A stretch of 64,000 bases of DNA from Reticulitermes lucifugus (GCA_026260175.1 JAKCWW010001032.1:1-64000); one strand, 5' to 3'. Numbered from the stretch's first letter, positions 47,120 through 59,989 are shown. Notes: generated from the sequence alone by a model not told the origin. Made by a program: numbers and translations.

Positions 47120-49735
47120 TGTGTAGGTAAAATCACTGTTTACTGTAAGAATCATAAAGACAAACAAATAGAGTACCATGTGACAAAATGCAGAGATTTT
47201 AGTGTTAAACCTGGCGGTACCACAAGGTTTCAATGCAGGCATGTCAAAATCGATGGTGCGTCCGGGCTTCAGTGAGATCAGATATTGGGTTTGGGCGCCA
47301 AAATCGTAAAAATTAAGAGACACCTGCGTTGATGCCAGTTTCATTACTGATGATAGATGCATATCTGTTAGTCGCTATCCTTTGGAGCTCTTGTTTCATT
47401 TCATGAATGGAAAGGATTGAACACAGAAAATATGTAATTCCAAGCATCGCACATATTTAGAAAATGGTATAATTTTTTGAATATGGCATGCAAGTAAGTA
47501 TGAGTAGTTATAAAAACTTGGCACTCCAGCGCAACTAGCTTTTTATTGTACGTAAAACTGAATCACTTCTATCGGTCCCATTTGTGTATCTTCATCTGCT
47601 TCATCAACGTTAAAATTATACGGTGCATTAAACACGGAAAACACCGTTTCAGAAAATTAAAACCTTGAAGTTGATTCTCAAATTCGGTTCTCAAAAATAC
47701 ACTATCTTCTGAATAGCAACCACACAGTAGATTTGAATCATTCAAATTAAATTAACTGCATATTTCAAAACGTACTAAATTTTCACTTGTTATTTGCGTT
47801 TCCCGTACCCGAAGTTTTATCGCAAAATCTTTTTTACTGCCACACAATTATGCATGTTATTAAATACCCCTCTTCCTTTTAGTTCCACATTCAACTCATT
47901 TGGATGCTTTGTAATGTCAATTAAAATGTCATTTCAAAATTTATATGCCACTAACCTCATTTTCTTTTTCATTTACAATATATATATAATTTCACACACT
48001 AAATCACAAAATTCTTTCAACGACTTTTGGCAGGATGATCCACGAATTTAAATATATGCCGAATATGGGCAAATTGTCTTGCTCTCAATACCAAGGAGGA
48101 AAAAAAACAAACTGTTGATGATACGAGTATAATCTTCGGGCACGAATGAAATTAAAGATTGAAACAACTCTTTTTACAATGTGTTCCAATTTTGTAATGT
48201 TGCAACACAAGGATTCTTGGTGTATTATACAGTGACAACTGTCACTTTTGCTACCGAGCTTTTTGCTCATTTCTTTCTCCACAAGGCTCTCTTTAAGACC
48301 CGTCATATTATGACGTCTCCATCACTCAAAAAGCACGCAAGTTTTTAAAGTGAGATTTCATACTTTTTAGTAAATTATCTCTCTAAAAGAAAACGTCTTC
48401 TTCAATAGTTCATCAGTACTTCCATGCATAAAAATTAATTCAAAACATTATTCAGGTATAACAATATTTGAGTTACGAGTGCAACTGCCAATAAATGTTA
48501 AAGGAGAGCAGGTCCTTTAAAATCCGTGTTTTGATCCACTCCTATCGAGTAAACTTGAAACACGTTGTTACTCGGTCTTAACTGATCCCTGAAATCATCT
48601 GCTACGTCGTTTGTATGTCCAGCCACTAGGTTTCTGTTGAAGCTAGTGTTCTTTTTTTAATTCTTCTGCTTTCCACGGACCGATGATTTCAGATATTACA
48701 ATTAAACGCTTTTGCTATAAAGGTTTTGAGTTGGTTGAAATTAAATTAGCCACTATAAACTTACTTTAAGTGCTGATTCATTTGATTTATTAATTTTATG
48801 TACGACTATTTGCTGGCTTCTTAAAGACTATTTTATTTCGCACAGTTTTTCACTTCTACATTTTTCTGTAAACATGACATATTTGTCTTTGTGGCGTGTT
48901 TCATAATGGCGTTTAAATTTTTGCTCTTTGCAAACGTCCATCGTCCTTTGACGAAGTAGACACAGAATACTGCTTTGAATTTGTGAACAGAAATACTGTT
49001 CTTCCAATTTTGTTGAAATTTGCGACCATCTTTTTCTATGTTACGTTTTCTAGTAGCGTATCACTCTCTTTTATCATTGTTGGGTTTTATACTTACTTTT
49101 AATTGAATTACAATAAAGCCACCAAAATTAGGCCTACATTAGAGCGAAATTTATAAAAGCAACTTTCAAGGAATACAAGTAAATATTAACTACGGTTTAT
49201 ACTTGTGAGCACAGACACATCCGAATATTTGTAATAAATCCAATGACCTATTAATTGCAAGAAGCAACTCGCTGCCACAATCCTCTCCTCTCTCAGAAGG
49301 TATAATTCATGCACCGAAGCAACGGAGTAGTCACGCAGCCAGCGCGATTTAGGTGACCCTTTGGTCATATACAGCTGCAGTGAAGGTACACGTGAATATG
49401 AGTTTCCGTTCAACAGTTTGGTAACCGAATTTACATTATTATTCAATCGAATGTTTCTGTTTATATATTGCAATCTTTGGGTTGTATTCACAGTTTGCTG
49501 TAAAAAGAATCGGGGGCACCCAGAAGAACTCAAACGGGCCACAATGCGGCCTGCAGACAGCCTGCTTTAATGGGCTACAAGAGTGCCTTGAAGTGCTAAT
49601 TTACGTGATTGTGAACCAAGCTCTTTTTCAAATATCTTCTTTTTCAGAATATCGATCAACTGATCACCAAATTTCAATTTCTAATCGCTACATTTTTTCG
49701 GTGTTTGAAAGAATGTTATTATTACATATAAAAAG
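47120..49735. other. Anonymous AT-rich DNA
   Basis: A 118-codon minus frame (49542-49186) ends near a GC-raised patch (49290-49390) but has no donor in frame and no known motif. The rest is AT-rich with short frames. Confidence 0.4.
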
Positions 49736-49741
49736 GACTTT

Positions 49742-49972
49742 GCTCCAGACCGGTTCTGCGACCTGCCTGGCCGCCTATTCAATGGCCACTGCGGGCTCTT
49801 TCCCGGGGAGTAAAGTAGTCGCGCCGTGAAGCTCGGCGTTAGATGTAGTTGAATGGTCACTCACCTTCATCTAACGCCGAGGTTAAGAATGCAGGGAGCT
49901 ATACCTCCCCTGACCTACATCCTTCATGTTGTGGTGCCTAATTAAAGTCAGTGACAACGTTTACCTTTTATG
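49742..49972 (+). mobile_element. SINE family I, 5'-truncated
   Basis: Starts at TCCAGACCGGTTCTGCGACC. It keeps CGCCTATTCAATGG, CTTTCCCGGGGAGTAAAG, CGCCGAGGTTAAGAATG, GCTATACCTCCCC and a GTTTACCTTTTA tail. Within it, GCGTTAGATG..CATCTAACGC forms a small hairpin not seen in other copies. Confidence 0.75.
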
Positions 49973-50000
49973 ACAAGCACAATACTTAGTTTTGTTGGGT

Positions 50001-50290
50001 ATTATAACGTTGTGTAGCCGATCCCAGTGGCCTTGCGGTCTAAGGCGTGGGTCTGCGGCCGCTCGCTTACTAGGATTGTGGGTTCGAATCCCACCGGGGG
50101 CATGGATGTCTGTCTCTTGTGGGTGTTGTGTGTTGTCAGGTAGAGGTCTCTGCGACGAGCTGTTCCCTCGTCCAGGAGTCCCACCGAACGTGGTGTGTCC
50201 AAAAAGTGTGATCGTAAAGCCTCGAAAAAAAGAGGCGGCCTAGGCCCCCAAGGGGCTGTCGAGCCATTAAAAAAAAATTATAACCTTATG
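50001..50290 (+). mobile_element. SINE family II, full copy with target duplication
   Basis: Occupies 50015-50276. CCAGTGGCCTTGCGGTCTAAG is the A region, GGGTTCGAATCCCACCGG an intact B box. The body has GCATGGATGTCTGTCTCTTG, TCAGGTAGAGGTCTCTGCG, GAGGCGGCCTAGGCCC and AGGGGCTGTCGAGCC with an A9 tail. ATTATAACGTTGTG (50001-50014) and ATTATAACCTTATG (50277-50290) are a 14-bp target duplication with two changes. Best-preserved family II copy. Confidence 0.85.
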
Positions 50291-50299
50291 TTCCATAAG

Positions 50300-50880
50300 C
50301 TGGAAATCAAACTCGAGCTTACCTCAAGTAACGGCTCTCAGTCCAGCACTTTTAGTTTATTAAAGACTATTGCCACACATAAGAAGTAACCATCAATGCA
50401 ATTCATGCAAGAGAAAATGGGCTCTAGGCCAGCAGACGTTTTGCAAATATGGTATCATACAATTAAAACTTTCATATGAACCTTGAAATATACGAGACCA
50501 TGTGAGAATTTCAATTACGGCTTTAGAGCGTAAACAGAGTTTTGCATATGTTTCTAACGCAATTCAACGCTTTGCATGTTTCATGATTACAACACTGTTT
50601 CTCAACTCTCATCACAATTTCCAATGTAACTACCTTAGCTTCTGCTCCAAAAAGGGAGTTTTGTCAAAAGCATGTAAAGTAATCAAATGAGAGGAAATCT
50701 AAACAGCGAACAGTCATCTGTGTTAGTTTACAGAGGTGGCCTTCCCAATTAAATTCTGAGGGTGATATGGGAATTACAGTATCGTCCCTCCGTATATCAC
50801 TCTGATTATTAACAATATGTTGGACGGTGCTAAAATCAATATGACGCGATACTGTACATGGTTTCAAAGGAGGCCACAGA
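50300..50880. other. Anonymous DNA
   Basis: Short frames only. Confidence 0.5.
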
Positions 50881-50881
50881 G

Positions 50882-51045
50882 CAAGCTGGGTCAAATGGCG
50901 ACGTATCTCAATTTATTTGGCAAGTGCCAGGTTCGAATCTTGACTGGGATATCGACTATCCTGATACTTTCATAGTTCCCCGTAGTGAAATTTCCTGCCT
51001 CTTAACGCATTCTATTTAATCATCACAAAATCATCTATTTTCAAA
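50882..51045 (+). mobile_element. SINE family III-like, diverged
   Basis: GCTGGGTCAAATGGCGACG (A-like), GCCAGGTTCGAATCTTGACTG (B box), GATATCGACTATCC and a pyrimidine-rich end follow the layout of the 25856 copy. Confidence 0.5.
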
Positions 51046-51448
51046 CAGAATTTAGTTCGTGTCTTAAACACATGATCCTATATAAGAAAAGTAATTCATA
51101 AGAACATTATTTTAAGCTACGTATGGACTGTCGACAACTCACAATTTCGTAAATTGGCCTAAAATAAAGTCTCGCATATTACCAAACTTTTAAATAGCAT
51201 TGTTAGCCCCCTATTCTACAAGTATATTTATTCCAATCAAAGACGAATCTTATTTCCACAAAAATATACCAAAGTTCTTAGACACGGAAGAATAAAATAA
51301 GATACTCTTTTAACCAGTTATTTTTTATGTGAGAGTTCTTGAAACATAAAATCCACAAATGAGTTTTGTGCCAGATAGAAAAGTGTGCACTAAATACCGC
51401 AAATCTTTCTGAAATTCATATTGCTAAATATACATAAGTTCAATAATG

Positions 51449-51740
51449 GAGCAGGGATAGTGTAGTCGGTATAGTGAGGAGGCTACGGGCTGGACATCCG
51501 AGGAATTGCATTTTGATTCCCGATAGACGCAAGGGATATATCTCTTTTCGAAGTCTCCACATCGGCTCTGAAAGCTATCAAGTCTCCTATTCAGAGGGTA
51601 TCGGGGGTGCCTAAAATGGCCGGGGCGTGAAGCTGACGGTTTACCCCCCCCCCGCCAGTGCCGAGGTTAAAAATTAGGAGCTACAACTTCACTTCTCCAT
51701 ATGCCTCCAGGGACTGCACATGGACAAATTTAATTCCAAT
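51449..51740 (+). mobile_element. SINE family I copy
   Basis: GGGATAGTGTAGTCGGTATAG (A box), GGCTACGGGCTGGAC, TTTGATTCCCGATAG (B-like), AAATGGCCGGGGCGTGAAGC, AGTGCCGAGGTTAAAAATT. It contains a C10 run at 51645-51655. Nearly full length. Confidence 0.75.
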
Positions 51741-51849
51741 TCTGAGATGTTAAAAATTGAAGCCGTCTTAGATTTCAGTCTTTGTGTTAACATTGATGAC
51801 ATGCCATCAGCAGGCATAAATAATTAGGACATTACATTCATGAACACGT

Positions 51850-51889
51850 GTACTACTACTACTACTACTACTATTACTACTACTACTGC
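51850..51889. repeat. (TAC)n microsatellite
   Basis: About thirteen TAC/ACT units with one ATT interruption. Confidence 0.85.
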
Positions 51890-51894
51890 TAATA

Positions 51895-52460
51895 ACACCG
51901 TCATCACCACCGCCGTTTTCTTGCGCTTTGTCACAGTGAGTTCTACTCAAGTACACTTTGAGTACTCTTGCTTCGTAGTACCCCAGGTCGTTTCATAAAA
52001 TTGACATAAAAATGATTCACAAAACCCATTTTAGCTTCCAATGATATTGTTCTAAAACAGTTCAGCTAATTAGGAAAAGTAGTCAGTATGAAATGTTTAT
52101 CTCGTTGCATTCTACAGACTTCTTTCAATCCGATATATACCTACTCGTATGTAACAAAAGATTTTCAGAACATAATTGGATCGGTTAGTAGGAAAACCAA
52201 CTTGTCCAACAGCACACAGGCGAACAGTTCCTTTTTCAAATAACTGAATGAAGTACATCTGGATCATCAAGGACAAAAGTGGTTGATAATTTCCGAAAGT
52301 GTTTTTTTTTTGGTTCGAATTTTTGTTGAAGAAGTAAAAGAAGTTAACGATTTCGTAAAATCCGTTGGCGATTAAATGGCTCAGAACTGGAACACATGCG
52401 TGCAGAGGAATATGAAAAAGCTAAGGCACGAGTTCCACTTCAGTATCAAATAGGTGGTAG
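51895..52460. other. Anonymous DNA
   Basis: T9-T11 tract at about 52303. No gene. Confidence 0.5.
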
Positions 52461-52465
52461 GGAAA

Positions 52466-52720
52466 GTAGGGGTCGGGATAGCGTAGTCGGTACAGTGACT
52501 GAGTTACAGGCTGGATGATCCTGGGTTCGGAAACCGGCAAGAGCAAGATATATATCTCTTGTCCATGGCGTCCAGAAGGAGTTTGGGTCCCACCCACCTT
52601 CCTGTTCAATGAGTATCGAGAGATCATTCACCGGGGGTAAAGCGGTCGGGGCTCGAAGTTAACCACTTACCTCCAATCCCCAATACGCCTTCACGGCATG
52701 CACAGGGGAAAATTTGTCTT
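52466..52720 (+). mobile_element. SINE family I copy
   Basis: GTCGGGATAGCGTAGTCGGTA, GATCCTGGGTTCGGAAACCGG (B-like), GCGTCCAGAAGGAG, GGGGGTAAAGCGGTCGGGGC, then a short 3' half ending CACGGCATGCACAGGGG. Confidence 0.75.
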
Positions 52721-52725
52721 TGTTG

Positions 52726-52965
52726 GTATGGAAGGTGAACCAATAGATAACGATACTGAATTCTGCTTGGAGATTAGTGTTTCGAATTTCGGCCGGAAAA
52801 GGTTTGAGGCTGTTTGTGGTTTTCCTTAGTATCCATAGCCAAACGCCGAGACAGAATGTCCAGTTAGACTACGACGGCTTCCTTCAGAACCATTTCTAGA
52901 TCATTCTTCACTAATCATCTTAGCATTTGACGCAGTGTCTGGTCTGAGAGCATCGTTAAATAATC
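52726..52965 (+). mobile_element. SINE-like repeat (family IV)
   Basis: Directly follows the family I copy. TTAGTGTTTCGAATTTCGGCC (B-like), TGTGGTTTTCCTTAG, AACGCCGAGACAGAATGTCC, and an end at GAGCATCGTTAAATAATC with an (AAAT)n tail. Confidence 0.5.
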
Positions 52966-53167
52966 TACAGATAAATAAATAAATATAAAATACATATAAA
53001 AATAGTAGAAAGGCAAAAATAACCGGAATTGCAGTAAGAGACCATCACACTGTATTTCCGGGTGTCGGGCATGTTCTGTTGGTAAAAACACTTCACAAAT
53101 CCGTAAAAAAGAAAGAAGTTGAAAATATCGTTCTAAGCCCATTTAAAGATTCTATGTTGTGTGGTTA

Positions 53168-53445
53168 TAGGAGTCGAGACAGCGTAGACGGTATAGTGAC
53201 TAGGCTACGGGCTGGACAACAACCGAGAAATCGTGTTTCGAGAGTTTTCTCTCTTCGAACAGGTCCAGGCAGGCTCTGGGGCCTACACAGTCTCCTATTC
53301 AATGGGTAACAAGGGCGCTTGCCAGAGGTAAAAGCGGCTGAGGCTTGAATGTGGCCACTTACATCCATATAGTGCCGACAAATGAGTGGAGCTATACCTC
53401 CACCTCCCCATATACCTTCCTGTCCTGCACTAGGACTTTGCTTTT
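53168..53445 (+). mobile_element. SINE family I copy
   Basis: GAGACAGCGTAGACGGTATAG, GGCTACGGGCTGGAC, GTCCAGGCAGGCTCTGGGGCC, CAGTCTCCTATTCAATGGGT, AGAGGTAAAAGCGGCTGAGGC, GCTATACCTCCACCTCCCC. The B box is badly decayed. Confidence 0.75.
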
Positions 53446-53449
53446 TATT

Positions 53450-55555
53450 TTACTCGTATAATTGTAACATATACAGACTTGAAGTACAGAGTTATAGCCC
53501 TTCACTCCAACACACAAAAGGATTCCGCAAGTGTATTGTAGGCCTCCAGATAGCAGGCAGCCCATCAGTCAGTGGTACAACAGATGTTATGCAGGACACT
53601 GCTTCCACAACTGACTGAACGTGCTTTAAGCGTGCATTGCAGTCATGCAAAGAAATCGTCTTCGTGACATGTGGTCAAGATGCAATGTAACATTGTTCTA
53701 AATACAAATGAGTTTATATGTGTAACATAAATCATTTATAGAACAGCTCACTTCCCACTAGAGATGTAAAGCTGTTGTTCCTACATGAATATAATTTGGA
53801 TCTGTAAGCCATATCTATATTAAAGTGAAAGCTGCAAAATATTCCTTCACTACTGACTTTAGACAATCTCTTATTCCGCTTGTATGCCACAAAATTAATA
53901 ATCTAAGTCACTGTATGCTTAAAAATGATTTCTGTGGATGTCACATGATATTAATAATTCTACTTGGTGTATGAAAGAGGCATATTTATATTCAAATCAG
54001 TAACGTTTTAAGTTCAACAAACGTCTTCGTGAAGTATCATAACACCTCGAAAATTAGAGTAAGTCCTTTCAGCTACCTATATATTATGCTGTAGGTATAA
54101 TATTAATGAACCGATGCTGTGAATAGCATATGTTTTTTAAGATACTGACCTGTTTTAACTGACTCTACTTATTACCATTACCATATGGCACTACTGTTCT
54201 TTCAGACATCCATACGTCAATTTGTTGAACAGAATGTACGTATTTTCTACGAATATCGTATGAAACGTGAATGCCTGTATTATATCATAATACTGAAGCA
54301 CTTTATTCCACGCCATTTTTATAAACGCCTATATTTTTTACGTAAAGCCTTAACTCTAAATTAAGCTTCAGTAAGTGTTTCGCTATTTAGCCTATTATAG
54401 CCTACATCTACTGCCAACTTAATCGTTTATGTTTAAAAACTATAAGCGATTGCCGCTGCTCTGCCACAAATTTAGTTCCAAGAAGAATTTAATTTATGAA
54501 TAAATAAAGAAGGATAATACTACATATTTTTGAGCTAGTAAATTTCGAAGTTCTGAAGCGAATTCCATTGCGAACGTAAAAATACTAATATGTCAGTAAC
54601 ACCTCCAGGATATGTCGACAGATAATTACGGGCAAGTATATACTTATCGACGTCTTTGATGGTATTAAAATAGACTTTTTTTTTCAGATCGTATATAAAT
54701 AGACATCTAAAATAATTCCACGTAATAACCTTGACCGTATGTTTGCCAGATCGTTATTTTGCTAATTCCATTGCTCCAGTATCTTCGCGTTTCCTAAAAT
54801 ACCCTACTCTCTTTCCACAACACATATGTGGATATTTCAATAAAATCTGAAGATAGCGACAAAAATAAATCATGGTTTCTAAAAAGTGTCATAAGCCTAA
54901 TTCATTCGTCTGTCTAGCAACCGTTACCAAAGGAGTCCTGCCTGGCTCTTGACTTGGTATTATGATTCTAAAACATTCTTTGGAACCCAAAATATAAAGA
55001 TGCGTTCGCCTATCGCGCTGAACGGAGAAGTTTTCAGCATTTTAAAATATAGAATTGTTAGCAACCACCGCAAGCAAAGCTTAAATTCTTACAGGTTAGT
55101 GCTGCATTTCCCTTAGGAATAGTTAGTTGCATTAAAGTACTTAACACTAAGTTAATGCCTTGTTTAAAAATGTAGCTACTGTGTCTGTCAGCTTCACTTG
55201 TAACAACGAGCAGGTTGTCATCTCGGATGCTGTGTGGACAGCTCAGGGGACGGTCGTTGAACTTCTTGGCGGACTTATCCCATGAAGAACAATAATTTTA
55301 AACGCATATTTGAGTTGAGTGAAGCAGTCTGGACACAACAATCTTTTTCACTCACTGTTGTATGCAGTTAGCACCGGTAACACACTAACACAGTTCTCTA
55401 GAGGTAACAAACAAGTGAAGTAGGCTCTTCGAAACCTGTATCATCATCGTCACAGTGGAACCGACTCAACCACAGCACACGAACAAGTATCAGAGGGGAT
55501 AGTGAAACTTAACGAAGAACTACTCTAGTGACAACAATAACATCTGAAGAAGTAG
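53450..55555. other. Anonymous AT-rich DNA
   Basis: No gene or repeat supported. Confidence 0.5.
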
Positions 55556-55559
55556 ACAT

Positions 55560-56060
55560 CTGATTGGCTGGACGTTTAGGCCTACCGCTGCTGTAGCTCT
55601 GATCCCACTGCACCTGACCATCCCCCACCGGCGTTGTCCACGATGGCAAGGGTACGTGTGGTATGACCCCATGCGATGCAGGTCACCATGAGACAGAAGA
55701 GCCTCTTTGAGGTGAGCGACAGGAATTTACGGTTCAAATAAACACAGCCAGACGCAGCACTTCTCTGCCGGTTACTGAACCATTGTATGCCAAGTCACTA
55801 ACTGAACTGGATCCAGGTCCCGTGGAAACTGGCAGAGCAAGATCGACGGCAGGGAGGAGGGTTCACTCCATCTGTCCTTTTTTTACATTTTTTTGTAACA
55901 GAGGCCGCCGAGTATGCCGGAAACCACCGCGACGCGGAGCCACTTTCGAGAGCGCCATGTCCTAATCCGATCAATACACCCGCACGTCAGAAGGCAGATG
56001 CATCACCAACAACAATATCATCATGTCATCTCCGTGTTCCCACGAGTCTGTAAATGAAGA
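55560..56060. other. GC-raised block, unclassified
   Basis: About 500 bp clearly richer in GC than its surroundings, starting with TAGGCCTA at 55577. Only a 60-codon plus frame (55783-55965) is open. It could be a decayed element or a regulatory or CpG-richer region; no family recognised. Confidence 0.35.
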
Positions 56061-56064
56061 GTGA

Positions 56065-57240
56065 TACGTTCCATGGGTGACATCAATGGCAATAGGTCAC
56101 CAGCACTGGATGAATGAAACAATGCACATCGAACTGATGTAACGAAGGACTCCAGCGTTTAAATCAATCAAAGCACGAGAGTGATAGATACTGTTCTGAT
56201 GCTATGCAGATTATAATACAGTGAGCCACAACGACACTATAGCAACTGACGAGGCCAATTAACATCGAATGGAATGCTAGGATAGCTGTGGACAATTAAC
56301 TTGGAAGGGAGTTAAAGAACTTGCCAGCATTACGGCCGAGGTTCTAACTAGGTACCTTCAGGGTATGAAACCTTGGCCTAGAGTAGAACTGTGGATATCC
56401 AGTGGCTCGTGCCCATATTCTAATGTCTACAGATCGATGCGTGCTTCTATAAAGTGCAGGAGTGGTTGTTAATAATCTGTAACGAATGTCTGCAAATTCT
56501 GTTGCCCTGCCTCTAGTCACGAATTAAGTTGTAGATAGAAATCAATTCAAACTAACTGAAGACAAATCAAGATAAACTTTTAAAACTCAGTTTTATGTCA
56601 CAGAAAACGTACTGCATCTCCATTACAAAAACCAGTCCTTTAATGCACTTTAAGGAAATAAGTGGTGTATCTTCAGGATCATTAAAATCCATCAGTGGGG
56701 TATACACGTACGTATAAAGAATTAAAATGACGTAATAAAATAATCATTGTACTTGAAAGGGTTAAACGCTCTTATGAATCGTTTCGTCCAAGTTATGCAC
56801 GTGTCAGTAGTCTTGTCTGAACTGGGTCAAAGGTGGCAAGAGCAAACTATTGATAGGTTTGCTTGAGATTCTGCTTTGTGTTTGAATTCGATCGTCCCTT
56901 AGTCATGCATTTTCCGTCAGCGTTGTTAAAATTACGTGGCATTAACCCCCAGTTATCGGCTTGATTGTCTATTTAAGCATATTATCTATAGTAGCAAATT
57001 CATACAATTTTTCCCTGTGCCTGAACAAAATGCCATGATTTCTGTAGACCTTTGTATTAACTGAATAAACTTGCATCGGTCTACCGCCTAATATCATGTG
57101 TCGTAATATTAACAGGATCTTAAATTTGTTCCCACTTTTTAGCAATGTGTATTAGATATTTTGATTTTAGTCATCATCACTAAGGCTTCAAAACCGAAGG
57201 TAAACATGCGAGACGTGAGGTTCTTAGAGCAGTACTGCTG
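56065..57240. other. Anonymous DNA
   Basis: A TTTGAATTCGATCGTCCC phrase near 56880 weakly resembles a SINE B box. No gene. Confidence 0.45.
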
Positions 57241-57244
57241 AATA

Positions 57245-57458
57245 TTCAAGTCTTCTGAGATATTACGACGTGTTGACTGGTAAATAGTTGCCAAAATTTT
57301 GAAACGATGTTCTGTCTTCGTGTTCGGGATCGAGCAGTCCAGAAAGAGGAGTAGCTACTCTTAGTGGACTGCTTGCTTTTAGATTAAGGCATTATGCTGC
57401 TTCCAAATGTCGTAACAGTCACCAGTCAATATGGCGCAACATCTCAGAAGACTTAAAT
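57245..57458. mobile_element. Foldback element with nested hairpins
   Basis: AAGTCTTCTGAGAT (57248-57261) and ATCTCAGAAGACTT (57441-57454) are perfect 14-bp inverted ends. Pairing continues less exactly for about 25 bp (TTGACTGGTAA against CACCAGTCAAT). In the centre GAGCAGTCCA pairs with TGGACTGCTT around a GAGTAGCTACTC palindrome. The ends resemble those at 2808-2956 and 63169-63305 (TCTTCTGRGATATKACG). Confidence 0.7.
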
Positions 57459-57464
57459 CGACGG

Positions 57465-58455
57465 AAATGCCTATTGTATTCGTGAAATGTAGATCCGAAT
57501 TCCCCAGTAGTGATACCCTGACCGAAATGTTTTTATAAATATCGCTTTACGTATGGTAATTTTAAGTAGGCCGTGATTATATCAGGTATTGTTCAGTTAT
57601 TACTGCTCCCATTGTCCTCATATCAAACAAGAAAGGAAACAAAACAATGCCAAAAACTCCAAGAGAGCCAACTTGTTCTGACTAGGGCCCAGTGCTTTAA
57701 ACCAGGCACATGGACAAGGTGAGAATTTATTGCACTTGACCATTAAGATAAAATTTTTCAAGTGCTTTCTCTTAGCTCTATTTGAACAAACAATTGCGTA
57801 TTAAAGAGCATCTACGCTTTCAAAGCAAAACAGTGTTCTTAACGAAGCAGAAGCCCCTGTGGGAAAGACCAGCTATACCATAAGTTTTGTGTATTAAAAA
57901 TAGGTATGGATGAATCTTCACCCGGGTGTAACAGGTAGATTGTGAATTTGAGTACTGATCTCACTTAGCGTCAAGGTTAGACACCACTTCCTACATCTTC
58001 ATGGCATAATGCTTAATTAAATACGGTATTAACTTCCCCTTTTACGTTTTGATTTAGATAGTAGGCACTATTAGACACAGTATTTTATATACACTGCAAA
58101 ATCCAGTCACTCCAGCAATTAAAAATGTTTTCATCCATCTCCCAGGAAATAATCAGTAATCTTAAATTGAAGAGACCAAAATAGAGGAAACTGGTGAGGA
58201 TAAGAAAGTGCAAATATATTGTGTACGTTCTGACTGCGGGAATTACGTCATTGATGTAATGTAATTAAATTTGTTTATAACTTCATTGTACATCGTTCGC
58301 AAATTGTGGAAGATGAAAACTGCATAATTATAAAGAAATTAACTTAAATTTTTTCGTTAAACGTCCTGTTGTGTTATATAGAATTATAAAGGATTAAATA
58401 CCGTCAACACAACTAATTTGTACGTATTATTACTAATTTATTTTAAGGCAACGTG
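57465..58455. other. Anonymous AT-rich DNA
   Basis: Nothing supported. Confidence 0.5.
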
Positions 58456-58495
58456 TTTCGACCAACGTTGGCCATGTTCAGGCCACTAAACTTAT
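58440..58495 (-). repeat. CTGAACATGGCC...GGTCGAAACACG motif
   Basis: On the minus strand CCTGAACATGGCC, an ACGTT loop, GGTCGAAACACGTTGCC. One of the recurrent motifs, preceded by TTATTTTAAGG on the plus strand. Confidence 0.5.
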
Positions 58496-58794
58496 TTGAT
58501 TATAGGCCTTCATTTTTTCTTTGTTTCGAGTTTCAAACAGAGGTTCGCCTTTTCCTAAAAGCTTCTTTTTCTTTCTTCTCAATCGTCTTTCCATTCCCGT
58601 TTTCCCAAAGTTTTTGTTGTATGCCGGTGAGAACGTCTGAGTCCTGTTTGTCTTTTGTGCATTTATGTTGGCTTGTAGGGCCAGGTATTTCAGAAACAGA
58701 TTAATTCGTCACTGCGAATCAAAAATCCGAGGAACAACTATAGGAAAATGAAGCTCTGTATCCGTGAAGCACAAACGCTGAGTTGACTCTTTAA

Positions 58795-59110
58795 ATATCT
58801 GGGTCTAACACGTGGATATTCTGGGCTCTATTGCGGGGTGGTTTACAAGAAGTTGACCGATATCTGCAGCTGATGTTCCATGCGTTACGTGTTCTTCGTT
58901 GGTCATCGATATTGAAATTCTGTGTAGCAGAAACTTGAAGATCCAAGTCTTCTGGCATGTGACAGTGTGTTGTTGCGCGAGCAGTTCCCGAAGTGTCGAA
59001 GGATCGCGATGTCTTCATCTTCAGAGTCAAGCACTCCGAGAAGACTCGTTTCCAACATCGGGGACTGCTATCCCAAAGGGAAAGCGTCACACAGCTGAAT
59101 ACTTAATCTT
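58795..59110 (-). repeat. Dispersed repeat related to the foldback family
   Basis: A 99-codon minus frame (59090-58791) contains SFDTSGTARATTHCHMPEDL, and 59108-59140 on the plus strand ends ACAACCTCAAATCTCGCAT, like the flank of the foldback at 2808 (GAGAACCTCAAATCTCGAT). I read it as a decayed copy of that element type rather than a gene. Confidence 0.45.
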
Positions 59111-59149
59111 CAGCAATACCGCTGTAACAACCTCAAATCTCGCATAGCA

Positions 59150-59985
59150 GAACTTTCTTTGTCACTTTCCTGCAATACTGCTGGTACCAGACAACCTTCT
59201 GCTAAAGAAAAGATATTAGGATTTAAGGAATAAATTCGCGTAACTTGAAAAGCTCGAAATATTTTATTTTTGCTCGTGTAAATATCGATTTGCTCCCTGT
59301 TTTGGACCATCATTTCTACCTTTATAAAACCCTTGTTGTAAGGTGCTGGAAGGTATGTTGAATTATTGAGACATTGCTGTATTGGCGCACAATCCTAAAC
59401 GGCTTTCATGAGTAATTACTGTTTCTTTCTTTCATGTTGCCTTTGGATTTACTCTACGTTCTGTTCCATGGCCTCTGCAAAAGCATCAAATTCAGTTTCA
59501 ATGTGTCCTGTTAAAAAAAAGCAGGAGCACTAGCTGCCGACGGAAGGTAGTGGAAGTTACTTCTACCTCCATTACCCACAATACATACCCTATGACAAAT
59601 ATCCTGCGGTTGAAACCTGTTACGTTGTTTTCGATAAGCATGGGGGTAATCATAACGTCTACATAAGGCTGTGTGGGAGTCTCTACATCTGTACTTACTT
59701 CAGTTATCCAAAGAGGCTTGATTGTTAGATAAAATCATCGAAATTATGTCGTCGATCTCACGTGACAACCGTACATAAGAGGAACAACATGGCTCACTCT
59801 TATAGCTTGCTCCGTGAAATGCCGGATAACGGCGTTTTCGGCTATATTATATCAGGTACCGTTTATAAAATACTAACCCACGGCCATCCCCCCATACTCC
59901 CCTTCACTTTACGTTCACTTCCGTAAGAACTTCAATATCATGCAACTCCAAACATAACTCCTTGGAGTTATGAGGTATGGGAGAG
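59150..59985. other. Anonymous DNA
   Basis: Short frames; no gene. A8 tract at about 59513. Confidence 0.5.
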
Positions 59986-59989
59986 ATTA

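Noticed and set aside
49186-49542. 118-codon minus frame
   Set aside because: No recognised motif and no splice donor in frame; N/S/Y-rich.
50032-50100. tRNA-Leu/Ser gene
   Set aside because: A and B boxes are present, but the acceptor stem does not close and the segment is the head of a SINE with target duplications.
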